A stretch of 64,000 bases of DNA from Enoplosus armatus (Eukaryota; Chordata; Actinopteri; Centrarchiformes; Enoplosidae), in assembly GCF_043641665.1 (NCBI RefSeq), contig NW_027261191.1:1-64000 (forward strand), in the 5' to 3' direction. The position numbers and the translations under genes were made by a program. Shown here piece after piece: positions 20,855 to 31,748 of the stretch (its first letter is position 1; the number at the start of each line of letters is the position of its first letter). The notes beneath the pieces were generated by a model that was given only the letters and a program-made list of their open reading frames with translations, had not been told where the DNA came from and made no database searches.

Positions 20855-21375
20855 CTGCAGCAAACACAAAAGGACAGCGTGAAGTCAGTGTCACGGACTC
20901 GGCAAGCCATCATCTAAGTTGCATACAAACTCCAAAGTCAAATGCATGTGTGTGCTGCTTGTGTTACACCAGTTCAGTGCATGCTCAATTAAACTTTTAA
21001 CAAGAAAGTCTGTTATACTGTCACCTGTCAAAGCCTGGAATAATTCAACGAGCTGTCTCTCATACCTGTACTTAGAAGCATTCTCATAATGCAAGGCATA
21101 ATTTTCGCCTTTCAAAAATAATTCACTGTATGTCACCTGAAGTAAATCTTCTTTATGTCAAACCCTGATATGACAAATTATTTGGGGGACGTAACTCCTG
21201 CCTGACATGGTATTTTAATTTCAAAACTGGCTACAGTCTTAAAAACTGACCAAACAACTGTATGACTTTCGCCCCAATTTAAAGACATGCTATGTATCCT
21301 TATCACAACCGCATACAGAAATTGGCTTTAGAATATAGGATGAGAGTATTTCGTTGTCAATCTGTATCAACATAC
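20855..21375. other. Receptor intron between the two most upstream visible exons
   Basis: 521 bp with no repeat or gene recognised. An 81-residue minus-strand frame (20891-21136) is probably chance. Unit 2: 42669-43189. Confidence 0.55.
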
Positions 21376-21680
21376 CATAGTAACTGGGCTTCCAGGAGAC
21401 AACCATTGTGTCATATTTGGGGTTTGGCTCATGTACAAACTCAATCTTCACATCATTTGGTGCTTGGACATAGTGCTGACAGATTTTAGGGTCTCCTTCT
21501 CCTAGCAACTCAAAACATGGCCATGGAATACAACCTGAGGAGAAATAACAATGACACATAGAATATCAAAGTGTTTTGCTGCAAAAGACATTCTCAGTAC
21601 ATGATGATTTCTTGACAGTGCACAAGTCAGCAATCAATACATTTCTGGATATCTAATATGAAAGGAAACAGGATGTTTTA

Positions 21681-22788
21681 GCAAGACCGGGCTACAGTCA
21701 TGCTAACGGCTATGAGGTTGTACTTGTTAGCATGCATGGATAAGCGTAAATACAGTAAGATTGTTATTCACGTCGGCGGTAATGACTCCCGGTTACGCCA
21801 ATCGGAGGTCACTAAAATTAACGTGGAGTCGGTGTGTTCGTTTGCAAAAACTATGTCGGACTCCGTAGTTTTCTCTGGGCCCCTTCCCAATTTGACCAGT
21901 GATGACATGTTTAGCCGCATGTCATCATTCAACCGCTGGCTGTCGAGGTGGTGTCCAGCAAACGATGTGGGCTTCGTAGATAATTGGCGGACTTTCTGGA
22001 GGAGACCTGGTCTGATGAGGAGAGACGGCATTCATGCCACTTTGGATGGAGCGGCTCTCATATCTAGAAATCTGACCGACTTTATTAGTGAACCAAAACC
22101 GTGACAACCCAGAGTCCAGACCAGGATGCAGAGTCGCAGTCCTACACGCTTCTCTGCGCTTCCATTAGAGCAGTTACCCACCCAAAACCCCATAATGACT
22201 GTGTCTCCCCCCCGACCACTTAAATTAATTCAATCAAAATTAAACAGGAGAGCAGTCATTAATAAAAACCTAATAAAAATTAAGACCACCACTGCTATAG
22301 GACAAAACAATAGGAAAATTAAGTGTGGACTGTTAAATATCAGATCTCTGTCATCTAAAGCTGTATTAGTAAACAAGCTAATATCAGATAATCATTTTGA
22401 TCTACTGTGCTATTATTACAGCTATTATTACAGCTGTAACTACTATCATCAGTCATATTTCCATTATTATTATAATTATAGCTGCTATTTCTACTGCTAG
22501 TCCGTCTGTCGGTCTGTCTATCTGTGTCTTTATGTCTATCTCTCTCTCTGTCTCTTTCTGTCTGTCTGTCTGTCTCTCCCCCTCTCTCTTTCTCCCTCCC
22601 TCTCTATGTCTCTCTCTCTCTCCCTCTCTCTCTCTTTCTCAAACCCAACCGGTCAAAGCAGATGACCGCCCACCTAGAGTCTGGTTCTGCTTGAGGTTTC
22701 TGCCTCTTAAAAGGAAGTTTTTCCTTGCCATTGTCGCCAAAGTGCTTGCTCATGGTGGGAACTGTTGGGTCTCTGTAATAACATTATA
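21681..22788 (+). mobile_element. L2/CR1-like LINE remnant, left part, unit 2
   Basis: Same element with its left end in view. Similarity to the LINE begins near 21681, about 150 bp upstream (on the receptor's strand) of the first visible receptor exon. The element resumes at 28816 after the L1-like insertion. The start position is approximate. Confidence 0.65.
21700..22104 (+). pseudogene. L2/CR1-like LINE ORF1, SGNH-esterase C-terminal part, unit 2
   Basis: 134 residues that start without the usual N-terminal part of ORF1. Two SGNH/GDSL-type blocks are visible: HVGGND (oxyanion-hole Asn) near residue 25 and RRDGIHAT (catalytic Asp-His) near residue 108. The N-terminal Ser block is missing, so this is a remnant. 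Some CR1/L2-group LINEs are known to carry such an esterase in ORF1. The next frame (22126-22500) continues into the first residues of an APE endonuclease (CGLLNIRSLSSKAVLVNKL) and then breaks off. Confidence 0.6.
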
Positions 22789-23083
22789 TTATTATTATTA
22801 TCAAAGTGTTTTTATTGAATTTTCTGTTCAAACAACAAACATCCCATTCAAAAAAAAAAAATAAATAAAATAAAAAAAATAAAATAAAATAAAATAAAAA
22901 AATAAATTAAAAAAAAGACAGCAGGACTCAAAACATACATCTCAAATACAGGTCTAAACCACAGACAAAACAGTAACAAGACATACCATACTAATATCAG
23001 ACATCAGACATACCCATCACCCATGTGGGAAGGGAAGGGAAGGAGGGGGGGGGGTCAAAAGCTGCCATCTATGTTGGGGCTAA

Positions 23084-26000
23084 TTAGAACTCATGTTCAA
23101 AGTAGGAAATAAAAGGCTGCCAGACCGTAGAGTACTTCTTAGTGTTGCCCTGCAAGGTGAATCTAATATGTTCTAATTTAAGGTGTGCCATCACCTCTTC
23201 TACCCATCGTTTATGGGATGGCGGTGTCGCCTTTATCCAGTTAAGTAGGATCAATCTCCTAGCCAGCAATGAAGAGAATGCTATTGTTTTCCTTTGAGAG
23301 ATTGTTAGTGGCGCTTCCCTTGGTGTCACACCAAAGATGGCTGTCAGAGGGCCGGGCTCTATATCTTTGTTATAGATTGACGAGAAAGTTCTAAAAATTC
23401 TGGCCCAGAACTCTTTCAGCTTGGGACAGGACCAGAACATATGACCTATATTGGCTGGCAACTGTTTACATCTAGGGCAAGTCGGATCAGCCCCCTGATA
23501 CATTCTTGCCAGTTTGTCCCTTGAGAAATGAAGTCTGTGTAAGACCTTAAACTGTATCAATCCATGTCTAACACATACAGAAGAAGAGTGTATTAGTTCC
23601 ACTGCCCGTCTCCAGTCAACATCTGATATGTCCAATTCTAACTCTTCCTCCCACTTCCTTTGTAAGATATCAAGGGATGGGGAAGCCACCTTCTGGATGC
23701 TCACATAGAGCGTGGAAACCGTCCCTTTAAGAGTTGGATTCATGTCTAGCAGCCCATCTATCCATCCACTCCGCGGCAACTCAAGGGATGAGGCGAATGT
23801 CTTTTTCACAAAATCTCGAACCTGAAAATATCTTAAGTAATTCGTCTTTGAGGGGATTCCATATTCCTTCTCCAACTGAGCAGCAGACATGAAAACACCA
23901 CCTTTAAAAAGATTTTTGACGCATTCCACCCCAGCTCTATACCATTCCCTAAATGCTGTTCCCCCAAGGGCCGGGGAGAATAAGTGATTGCCATAGACGG
24001 GAGCAGACAGGAGGGCGTTTCTATTTTTAAAATGTGTTCTGAATTGGACCCAGATTTTGATAGAGTCACATACAACAGGGTTGTTTGTGTAAAGGTGTTT
24101 GCTTAAGGGCAGAGGAGCGCAGACCAGGGAGCATAGGGACACCGGGCTAGATGCATATCTTTCCATATGTACCCACACTGGAGTTTCATCGTCATCCAAC
24201 TTTGAGACCCAAAACAACACCTTATGTATATTAGCAGCCCAATAATAGTGCATATAATTTGGTAGGGCCAGGCCTCCCTCTTCCCTCTGTCTCTCAAGGA
24301 ACTCCCTTCTTATCCGGGGGACTTTTTTTTCCCAGATAAAGGTGGATGTACATTTATTCAGTTCTTTAAAAAATGACTTCGGTATGAAAATTGGTACCGT
24401 CTGGAATAAATAGAGGAACCGTGGCATTATGTTCATTTTAACAGAATTTATCTTCCCTGCTAATGATAGGGGGAGGGATGACCACCTTTCCATATCTAAT
24501 TTTGCCGTATCCAATGTTACTTTAAAATTATGATTAAATAAATCTTTATACCTCCTTGTTACATTGATACCTAAATAGGTAAACTTATCCTTATTTGTTG
24601 TAAAGGGATAGGCCTGGAATGAAAGTTTCCTCGCCTGTTTATTAATTGGGAAAAGGACACTTTTTCCCAGGTTAATTTTATAACCCGACACCCTCCCATA
24701 GTCTTCGATAATACCAAGAGCTACCGGGATGTTCGTGACAGGATTCGACAGGAAGAGGAGGAGGTCATCAGCGTATAAAGACAACTTATGAATTTGCGTG
24801 CCCCTGTGTATTCCCCCGAGCTCAGCAGCATGCCTCAGCATTATTGCGAGGGGCTCAATTGCCACATCAAAGAGCATGGGCGACAAGGGGCAACCCTGCC
24901 TTGTCCCCCGAAACAGAGGAAAAGGTTCAGATATTATATTGTTTGTTCTTACCATAGCCTGGGGGTTCGCATAAATTATCTCAATCCACGAGCGAAATTT
25001 AGGACCGAATCCGAATCTCTCGAGGGCCGTGAACAGATAGAAATACTCTATTCTATCAAAGGCTTTGTGGGCATCCAGGGAGATCACAATCTCAGGCTCA
25101 ATGTTATCTTCAGCAGTGTATATCACATTAAACAAGCGACGGAGATTACTGGAAAGTTGTCTACCAGCAACAAACCCTGTCTGGTCAGGATGAATTATTT
25201 TACTTATAACAAGCTCAATCCTAGCCGCCAATATTTTGGCCAATATCTTATAATCACAGCCAAGTAGACTCACTGGGCGGTATGATTCACATTTAAGTGG
25301 GTCTTTATTTTTCTTAAGGAGTACAGAGATCAAAGCCTGTGACATTGTTTGAGGCAAAGCTTTTTTATCAAGGACCTCCCTATATACTCCACAAAGCAGG
25401 GGTATCAGTTTAGAAGCGAATGTTTTATAAAACTCACTTGGGAACCCATCAGGGCCCGGCGCTTTGCCTGTCTTCATATTCCGAATCGCATTCTCTATCT
25501 CCCTAGCCGTCATGGGTCCCTCTAATCTATCCCTATCTGCGTCATCTAGGGATGGTATTTCCAGATTTTCAAAAAAAATTTTCACTCGTTCCTTGTCATC
25601 TGTTTCTGAAGTATACAGATCCTTATAAAAAGATTTAAATTGGTCGTTAATACCCTTCTGATCTATAATTTTGTTTCCCAGGTTATCTCCTATCTGTACT
25701 ATCCTGCCAGCAGCTGCTGATTGCTTCAACTGGTAGCTCAGGAGCTTACCCGCACGCTCACCATGCTCATAGAGATCCTGTCTTGACCTAAGATATAGAT
25801 CCTCCTCACATTGACTTATCAAGACATCATATTCAGTTTGGAGCAAAATCCGCTTTCTATGTAGCTCCTCAGAGGGAGTCATAGAATTTGCCAGGTCAAC
25901 TTCTTTTATTGCTTTTATTAATTCCGTGGTACGTTTCATCTTTCTCTTCCTTTCACCAGCACTGTATGAAATTATTTGTCCTCGTAAATAAGCTTTTAAG

Positions 26001-26887
26001 GATTCCCACAGAGTGCCATTACTTATATCAGGGGTATCATTAAGTTCTAAGAAAAAGACTATTTGCGAGTTTATGAATTTTGTAAAATCATCATCTGCCA
26101 ATAGCCTGCTATTAAGGCGCCACATTCTCTGAGGTGGCGTATTCTCAGGAAAGTGAAGTTTCAACATGACCGGGCTGTGATCAGATATTACTATACCAGT
26201 GTATTCTACATCTGTTACTATAGAAGTCAGTTTATTATCTAATAAGAAATAGTCAATTCTAGTATATGTTTGATGTGGTGGGGAGTAAAAGGAGTACTGT
26301 CTGGAGGTTGGGTTTATGAATCTCCATGGATCAAACACACCATATGCTTTACAAAAAGAGTTAATGCATTGTGCTGATTTACTTAATACATTGGATGTTG
26401 GGCTAGAGCGGTCCAAGGTTGAGTCTAGGACACAGTTTAGGTCTCCCCCTAGAATCAGATTATGAGCGTCCAAATTAGGCAGTAATGAGAATAAGTCCTT
26501 AAAAAATTGAACATTATCCCAATTGGGTGCGTATATGTTTGCCAACACCACTGGCATATTGAATAATTTTCCAACCACAATAACATATCGACCATGTTTA
26601 TCTTTTATAGTAGTTGTTTCTACGAATTGTACATTCCTGTGTATAAGGATGGCCACTCCTCGACTCTTACTATTGAAATTTGAGTGATAAATCTGATTGA
26701 ATCCCCCCCTACAAAGCTTGAGGTGGTCCTTGTTCAACAAATGCGTCTCCTGTAAGTAAACTATCTCCGCTCCCTGGTCTCTCAAATGCGAAAATATCTT
26801 ACTCCGTTTAGCCGGCTTATTGATCGCCCTTACGTTCCAGCTCATCAATTTTGTGTCCATTCTGCTCGCATCCATGTTTGGTGCCAT
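23084..26887 (-). CDS. L1/Tx1-like ORF2, unit 2
   Basis: 1267 residues, intact. One substitution at 25006 changes Cys to Gly just after the SLDAHKAFD region (FGFGPKF instead of FGFCPKF). All endonuclease and YADD signatures are retained. Confidence 0.93.
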   Translation of the reverse strand: MAPNMDASRMDTKLMSWNVRAINKPAKRSKIFSHLRDQGAEIVYLQETHLLNKDHLKLCRGGFNQIYHSNFNSKSRGVAILIHRNVQFVETTTIKDKHGRYVIVVGKLFNMPVVLANIYAPNWDNVQFFKDLFSLLPNLDAHNLILGGDLNCVLDSTLDRSSPTSNVLSKSAQCINSFCKAYGVFDPWRFINPTSRQYSFYSPPHQTYTRIDYFLLDNKLTSIVTDVEYTGIVISDHSPVMLKLHFPENTPPQRMWRLNSRLLADDDFTKFINSQIVFFLELNDTPDISNGTLWESLKAYLRGQIISYSAGERKRKMKRTTELIKAIKEVDLANSMTPSEELHRKRILLQTEYDVLISQCEEDLYLRSRQDLYEHGERAGKLLSYQLKQSAAAGRIVQIGDNLGNKIIDQKGINDQFKSFYKDLYTSETDDKERVKIFFENLEIPSLDDADRDRLEGPMTAREIENAIRNMKTGKAPGPDGFPSEFYKTFASKLIPLLCGVYREVLDKKALPQTMSQALISVLLKKNKDPLKCESYRPVSLLGCDYKILAKILAARIELVISKIIHPDQTGFVAGRQLSSNLRRLFNVIYTAEDNIEPEIVISLDAHKAFDRIEYFYLFTALERFGFGPKFRSWIEIIYANPQAMVRTNNIISEPFPLFRGTRQGCPLSPMLFDVAIEPLAIMLRHAAELGGIHRGTQIHKLSLYADDLLLFLSNPVTNIPVALGIIEDYGRVSGYKINLGKSVLFPINKQARKLSFQAYPFTTNKDKFTYLGINVTRRYKDLFNHNFKVTLDTAKLDMERWSSLPLSLAGKINSVKMNIMPRFLYLFQTVPIFIPKSFFKELNKCTSTFIWEKKVPRIRREFLERQREEGGLALPNYMHYYWAANIHKVLFWVSKLDDDETPVWVHMERYASSPVSLCSLVCAPLPLSKHLYTNNPVVCDSIKIWVQFRTHFKNRNALLSAPVYGNHLFSPALGGTAFREWYRAGVECVKNLFKGGVFMSAAQLEKEYGIPSKTNYLRYFQVRDFVKKTFASSLELPRSGWIDGLLDMNPTLKGTVSTLYVSIQKVASPSLDILQRKWEEELELDISDVDWRRAVELIHSSSVCVRHGLIQFKVLHRLHFSRDKLARMYQGADPTCPRCKQLPANIGHMFWSCPKLKEFWARIFRTFSSIYNKDIEPGPLTAIFGVTPREAPLTISQRKTIAFSSLLARRLILLNWIKATPPSHKRWVEEVMAHLKLEHIRFTLQGNTKKYSTVWQPFISYFEHEF

Positions 26888-27419
26888 GTCAGGAGTCCGC
26901 AGCCCGGAATCACCATTGCACCCCTATGATACCCACTTTCCGGATCACACCTTGAAGATTTGGCAGCAAAAACAAAAAGGTTAAAAGGAGAGGGTCTGGG
27001 GAGGGAGGGGGGGGTGTCACACACACAGACACAGCTAACACATAACACATTACATATATGAACGCTAACACAGTGCTCTTTAACGAGCTCTCTCGTGGCC
27101 AACCGGTCCATCATCCTCCTACACACCAAGCCTACCGTGTGCGGCTCCGTGTATATCACCCCCTAACCTTAAAAGTATAACATCACCCCTTTGACTTAAT
27201 CACCTCATGGGAAAAACAAACAGAGGGAGCTCTCAAGAGCAAGATCCTAAATAATGTAAAATATTAAAAATAGAAATAAAAGGCAATACCATAGGCAGTA
27301 GGCAACAATAGCCAAGGGGGAAAAATCAATTCTTAAACCTTGAATAAGACAAAACAATAATATGACAGGGCAACCGTAGCTCCTAGGATGGGATGAGAAT
27401 TATATATCTATATACAAAG

Positions 27420-27465
<46 letters not shown>

Positions 27466-27647
27466 CACCCAGCAATATATGTGAGTGCATGTGCATATCC
27501 CCACTTAAATACACACTGAAACAAATATTTCTTTGTCAATATTGTCAAATCTAGTCAACAAAATCCTGCTTGCAGTAGTCATCCCATTTCAACAGTGTAA
27601 GCATGTGTACATTTCTACTTAGCCAAGCTGAAACCAGTCTATATGCT

Positions 27648-28628
27648 TCACCCAGGGTTCAGTTTCTTCTTGATGTAATCCACGGCGTCTTTTGGGCTCT
27701 CGAAGATTTTCGTTTGCCCTCCTTCTGGCGTAATCACCAGGGTTGCCGGGTAACGCAGCCCATATCTGATCCCCGTGCAGGCCCGCAGGAGGCTTCTTGC
27801 TTCTTTGAAGGCTGCTCTCTTACTGTTTACCTCCTGGGTGTAGTCCGGGAAGATGTGAATCTGTCCGCTCCGACCCTCCGGTGTTCTCTCCATTTCTCTC
27901 GCCTTCTTCATTATCTCCTCTTTCTCTGTAAAGTAGTGACATCTCACGACGAACGCTCTCGGCGGAACTCCGTTCCCGTCTCGTCTCGCGCCGAGTGTCC
28001 GGTGTGCTCGATCAAGCGTCGGTGTTACTGCTAGTCCCAACTTGTCTTTCAGCAAGCCCGCCATAAAGTCTGACGGCTTTTTGCCCGTCTCGGCCCCTTC
28101 TCTTACCCCCACGACACGTATGTTGTTGCGTCGTGATCGTGCCTCGAGGTCTTCACTCCGTCCCCTCAGCTTCAGTACCTCCTTCTCCATTTCTTTCAGT
28201 TTTGTCTCAATGTTGGTTATGCTGTCAGACTGACCATTCAATATTTCACCCACCTCTTTTTTCCGTTCGTCCATCCTATTAGCCAAACTGCTAGTATGAT
28301 CGCTAATCAGCCTCACCTCCCCACGTAGCAACTCAAACTGAGCTTTAGCATTCTCTTCCACGCTCCTAGCCCATTTTTCCATCTCGGCCTTCGTCTCTTT
28401 CCTTCCTTTCTCTACTTCTTCTTTGCACCTCACGATCTCGGTCTTTGTCTCCTCCCTGTATTTCGTATTCTCAACGTTGCCGTTTTTAATCTCGGACATC
28501 ATATCCTTAGCCCACTGAGGCATGTCGTCGGCACGTGTTAGGCTAATATCACCCTTGCTAGCCGAGGAGGTCAAGTTGCTAACCACCGGCGGCTTTTCTC
28601 CGCCCGTTCGAGTCGATCTGGAGGTCAT
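27648..28628 (-). CDS. L1/Tx1-like ORF1, unit 2
   Basis: Intact. Two residue changes against units 1 and 3: an Asp becomes Gly in the coiled coil (28249) and an Ala becomes Pro in the RRM region (27965). The start is chosen at MTSRSTR as in unit 1. Confidence 0.88.
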   Translation of the reverse strand: MTSRSTRTGGEKPPVVSNLTSSASKGDISLTRADDMPQWAKDMMSEIKNGNVENTKYREETKTEIVRCKEEVEKGRKETKAEMEKWARSVEENAKAQFELLRGEVRLISDHTSSLANRMDERKKEVGEILNGQSDSITNIETKLKEMEKEVLKLRGRSEDLEARSRRNNIRVVGVREGAETGKKPSDFMAGLLKDKLGLAVTPTLDRAHRTLGARRDGNGVPPRAFVVRCHYFTEKEEIMKKAREMERTPEGRSGQIHIFPDYTQEVNSKRAAFKEARSLLRACTGIRYGLRYPATLVITPEGGQTKIFESPKDAVDYIKKKLNPG

Positions 28629-28815
28629 TTTCGGTCGTAAACTGCACTGAGAACGCACTCGTTCACTCCCAAAACAGAATCTTATTCGTCCAGCCCCCCC
28701 AAAATGATACAAATATGGCGATATTAATATTTTTGACTACTTTTACACGGAGCCTCCGCACACACGTCTTCACACGGCAAAGCACATCCGGAAGTCTTCC
28801 TGTAATAACATTATA

Positions 28816-28913
28816 AAGAGTCGGTCTAGACCTGCTCTATTTGTAAAGTGTCATGAGATGACTTTTGTTGTGATTTGGCGCTATATAAATAAAATTGAAT
28901 TGAATTGAATTGA
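28816..28913 (+). mobile_element. L2-like LINE 3' end, unit 2
   Basis: Same tail with (TTGAA)n repeats; together with 21681-22788 it brackets the L1-like insertion. Confidence 0.8.
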
Positions 28914-29421
28914 AAAGAAATATTTCATTAAGAATATCTGTCCTAAATGATGATCTGCCAGATCTCATGCTTGTTAGTGCTGCAAAGCTGTCAGATGCAA
29001 TAACAGTGTTATTTATTTCCTTCTCTTCTATCCACTGCAAGGCCAATAATATTGCCAATAGCTCTGAGGTATATACTGACAAGTGGTCTGACACTCTTTT
29101 CCTAATATATGATTCAGTCACTCGGATATAAGCTGCTGCACCTGCACACCCTGTAACAGGATCTTTGGAGCCATCTGTGAATATGAACACAGAGTCTGAA
29201 AAATGCTGATCAAACTTTGCGGCATACTGAAAGTTGCTTTGACTTGTCCTTCAATTGCTGCTGTATATTGAGGTCTATACTTGGCAAGGAGAACAACCAG
29301 GGAAGAATGGAAGAAATTGAAACTGTGGGGCTGTACTGTAATTGATGGCCTTTGCATCACCAATCCACCCAAAACTTTTGTCTCATTATGTTCCCAGCAT
29401 TCTGTTAAAACACTTTTGGCA
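28914..29421 (-). pseudogene. LINE RNase H fragment, unit 2
   Basis: Same frameshifted fragment, with identical RNase H translation (28837-29190 frame). Confidence 0.6.
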
Positions 29422-29426
29422 GGATG

Positions 29427-29945
29427 TGTCATGTCTCGTCATTTACGTTAAGTTACCGTTTTTGTCTCGTTTAGTCATGTTGTCTTGTCATTTCCTGTTT
29501 TATTTTGTAGTATTGTGTGCCCTCTCGTTTCAGAACATTTTACTTCCTGCCCTCGTGTTTCCCGCCTTTGTGATTGTCAGTCCCCCTGATTGTTTCCACC
29601 TGTGTTCACTCACCTCATGTTTAAATAGTCTGCGTCTCCCTTTGTCTTGTGGCAGTTTGTCTTGTCCTCAGTGCCATGATAACCAGCGGTAATTCCATGT
29701 CAAGATTTCCTGTTAGTCCCTGTGTGAGTTGTTTCAGTGTTCTTGTTAATTTGTTCACTTTACTGTCTTGTTTTTCCTAGTTTTGTTCCTCCACTTTTTG
29801 GGAGTGATTTTCTGTTGTTAACTTTGTAGATATCTCTTGCTTTGTCAAGCTTCATATTTTGTTATAAATAAATACTCTATTATATATTTGTACTTTGTTT
29901 GAGTCGTGTGTGTGGGTTCATTTTTTGCCTTGCTCAGTCGTGACA
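29427..29945 (+). mobile_element. Probable solo LTR, unit 2
   Basis: Same element with a private 2-bp deletion next to the poly(A)-like signal (actctattat instead of actctttattat), near 29877. Confidence 0.5.
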
Positions 29946-29950
29946 AGATG

Positions 29951-31581
29951 CATATCAGAATCAGAAACTGTTTATTACTAAGTAACATACATTACAAGGA
30001 ATTTGCCGTGGTCTGAAGGTGCTATTGTTTTGACAACAAATATGTAGAATATAAAAGGTAAAATAAAAATAAGATAAGATAAATAACAAACAGTGTAGTG
30101 ACCAAAATAAAGTGTCCAGTAGGGGGTGGGTGCGTTAATGTAACGCAGGGGGGACAGGGGTGATGTACGTTAATATAACGTATAACTTGTGTTTGTGTTC
30201 GGGGGGGGGTCAATGTAAGTTCGTCAGGTTGACTGCAGAGGGGAAGAAACTGTTTTTGTGGTGGGAGGTTTTGGTCCTGATGGACCGCAGCCTCCTGCCA
30301 GAGGGGAGGGGGTCGAACAGATGGTGTCCAGGGTGGGAGGGGTCAGCAGCGATCTTCCCTGCTCTCCTCAGGGTCCTGGAGGAGTACAGGTCCTGAAGAG
30401 ATGATGTTCAGCTCCCTCAGGAGCTTGACGGAGCTTGACGGACTGGTGACTGGAGGTGCAGCTGTTGGTGTACAGGGAGAAGAGTAGAGGAGAAAGAACA
30501 CAGCCTTGAGGGGAGCCGATGCTGATCGTCCGCGAGTCTGAGACGTGTTTCCCCAGCTTCACGTGCTGCTTCCTGTCAGACAGGAAATCTGTGATCCACC
30601 TGCAGGTGGGGTCAGGCACGTTCAGCTGGGAGAGCTTGTCCTGAAGAAGAGCCGGGACGATCGTGTTGAAGGCAGAGCTGAAGTCCACGAACAGGATCCT
30701 GGCATAGGATCCTGCGGAGTCCAGGTGCTGGAGGATGAAGTGTAGGGCCAAGTTGACGGCGTCGTCTACAGACCTGTTGGCTCTGTAGGCGAACTGCAGG
30801 GGGTCCAGCAGAGGGTCGGTGATGGATTTGAGGTGGGACAAAACCAGGCGTTCAAATGATTTCATGACCACAGAGGTCAGGGCGACGGGTGTGTAGTCAT
30901 TTAATCCTGTGGGCCCTGGTTTTTTGGGGACGGAGATGATGGTGGAGGCCTTGAAGCAGGCTGGCACGTGGCATGTCTCCAGTGAGGTGTTGAAGAGGCT
31001 CTTGGCTTGTAGTTGGTGATCTGTCTGAGCCCCCTCCACACAGAAGCAGAGTCGTTGGAGGAGAACTGGTCTTGTAGTCTCTCTGAGTACAGTCGTTTAG
31101 CTTCCCTCACCGCCTTGCTAAACTTGTACTTGGCTTCCTTAAACTCTGCTCTGTTGCCACTCTTAAACGCCTCTTCCTTTTCCAACCTCAGCTGTCGCAG
31201 TCTTTCTGTGAACCAGGGTTTGTCGTTGTTATAACTCACCCTGGTCCGAGTTGGTACGCAGCAGTCCTCACAGAAGCTGATATATGAAGTCACAACCTCT
31301 GTGTACTCATCCAGACTGTTGGTAGCAGTCCTGAAAACATCCCAGTCAGTACAGTCCAAACACGCCTTCAGGTCCTCTGCAGCTTCACTGGTCCACTTCT
31401 TCGAAGTTCTCGCAACAGACTTAGAAAGTTTTAATTTCTGCCTGTATGCAGGAATCAGGTGGACTATGTCATGGTCAGAGTGTCCCAATGCAGCGCGGGT
31501 GACGGCGTGAAAAGCGTTAATGACTGTGGTGTAACAGTGATCCAGAGTCCAAATATACAACTGAGCGCCACAGGAAATCAT
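29951..31581 (-). mobile_element. Rex1/Babar-like LINE remnant, minus strand, unit 2
   Basis: Same lesions and identical partial translations (30368-31039 and 30901-31581). Confidence 0.75.
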
Positions 31582-31748
31582 TCCTGCCTGTGGCCATCAA
31601 ACTGTTCAACTCCTCCCTCAGAGTGTCAGACACTCAGAAGAAACAGACTGGAAATCTGGACCTGCTTCTACATATACTACCTCACTATTACTTATTCTTA
31701 AATGTCAGTGCAATACATATATGGTCAAACACAATAGTGCAATACATA

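Larger units (their letters stand above)
13336..21534 (-). pseudogene. il17rd: Interleukin-17 receptor D-like gene, unit 1, frameshifted
   Basis: Ten minus-strand exons, in transcript order: 21534-21376, 20854-20736, 18346-18223, 17945-17907, 17171-17026, 16909-16834, 16341-16275, 15847-15701, 15511-15339 and 13881-13336. All have AG/GT borders and compatible phases. The family is a single-pass cytokine receptor with a cytoplasmic SEFIR domain; IL17RD (Sef) is known to damp FGF/ERK signalling and modulate IL-17 signalling. The exon at 16909-16834 is 76 bp, against 75 bp in units 2 and 3: one inserted base plus one substitution around 16851-16860. This shifts the frame, and a TGA follows at the end of the same exon, before the transmembrane exon. 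The product would be an ectodomain only, or the transcript would be destroyed. A consensus error is possible. No first exon was found. Confidence 0.72.
1..21830. repeat. Tandem unit 1 (phase set at window base 1)
   Basis: The first ten bases recur at 21831 and 43645, and everything after them recurs in the same order and orientation, giving a unit of 21830 bp here. It contains the nested mobile-element block (1 to about 13.3 kb) followed by ten minus-strand receptor exons (13336-21534). Differences from the other units seen by eye are few; the only coding one in the receptor is the frameshift near 16851-16860. The phase is arbitrary because neither array end is visible. Confidence 0.97.
22789..28799 (-). 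mobile_element. Full-length L1/Tx1-like LINE, unit 2
   Basis: Same insertion, with target-site duplications at 22773-22788 and 28800-28815. It is 6011 bp long, shortened by a reduced (TA)n tract near 27436-27460 and one G fewer near 23043. Being in the same site as in units 1 and 3, it shows the insertion happened before the tandem duplication. Confidence 0.9.

Noticed and set aside
20891..21136. 81-residue minus-strand frame in the receptor intron
   Set aside because: No recognised motif, no good splice context, and the flanking exons join in phase without it.
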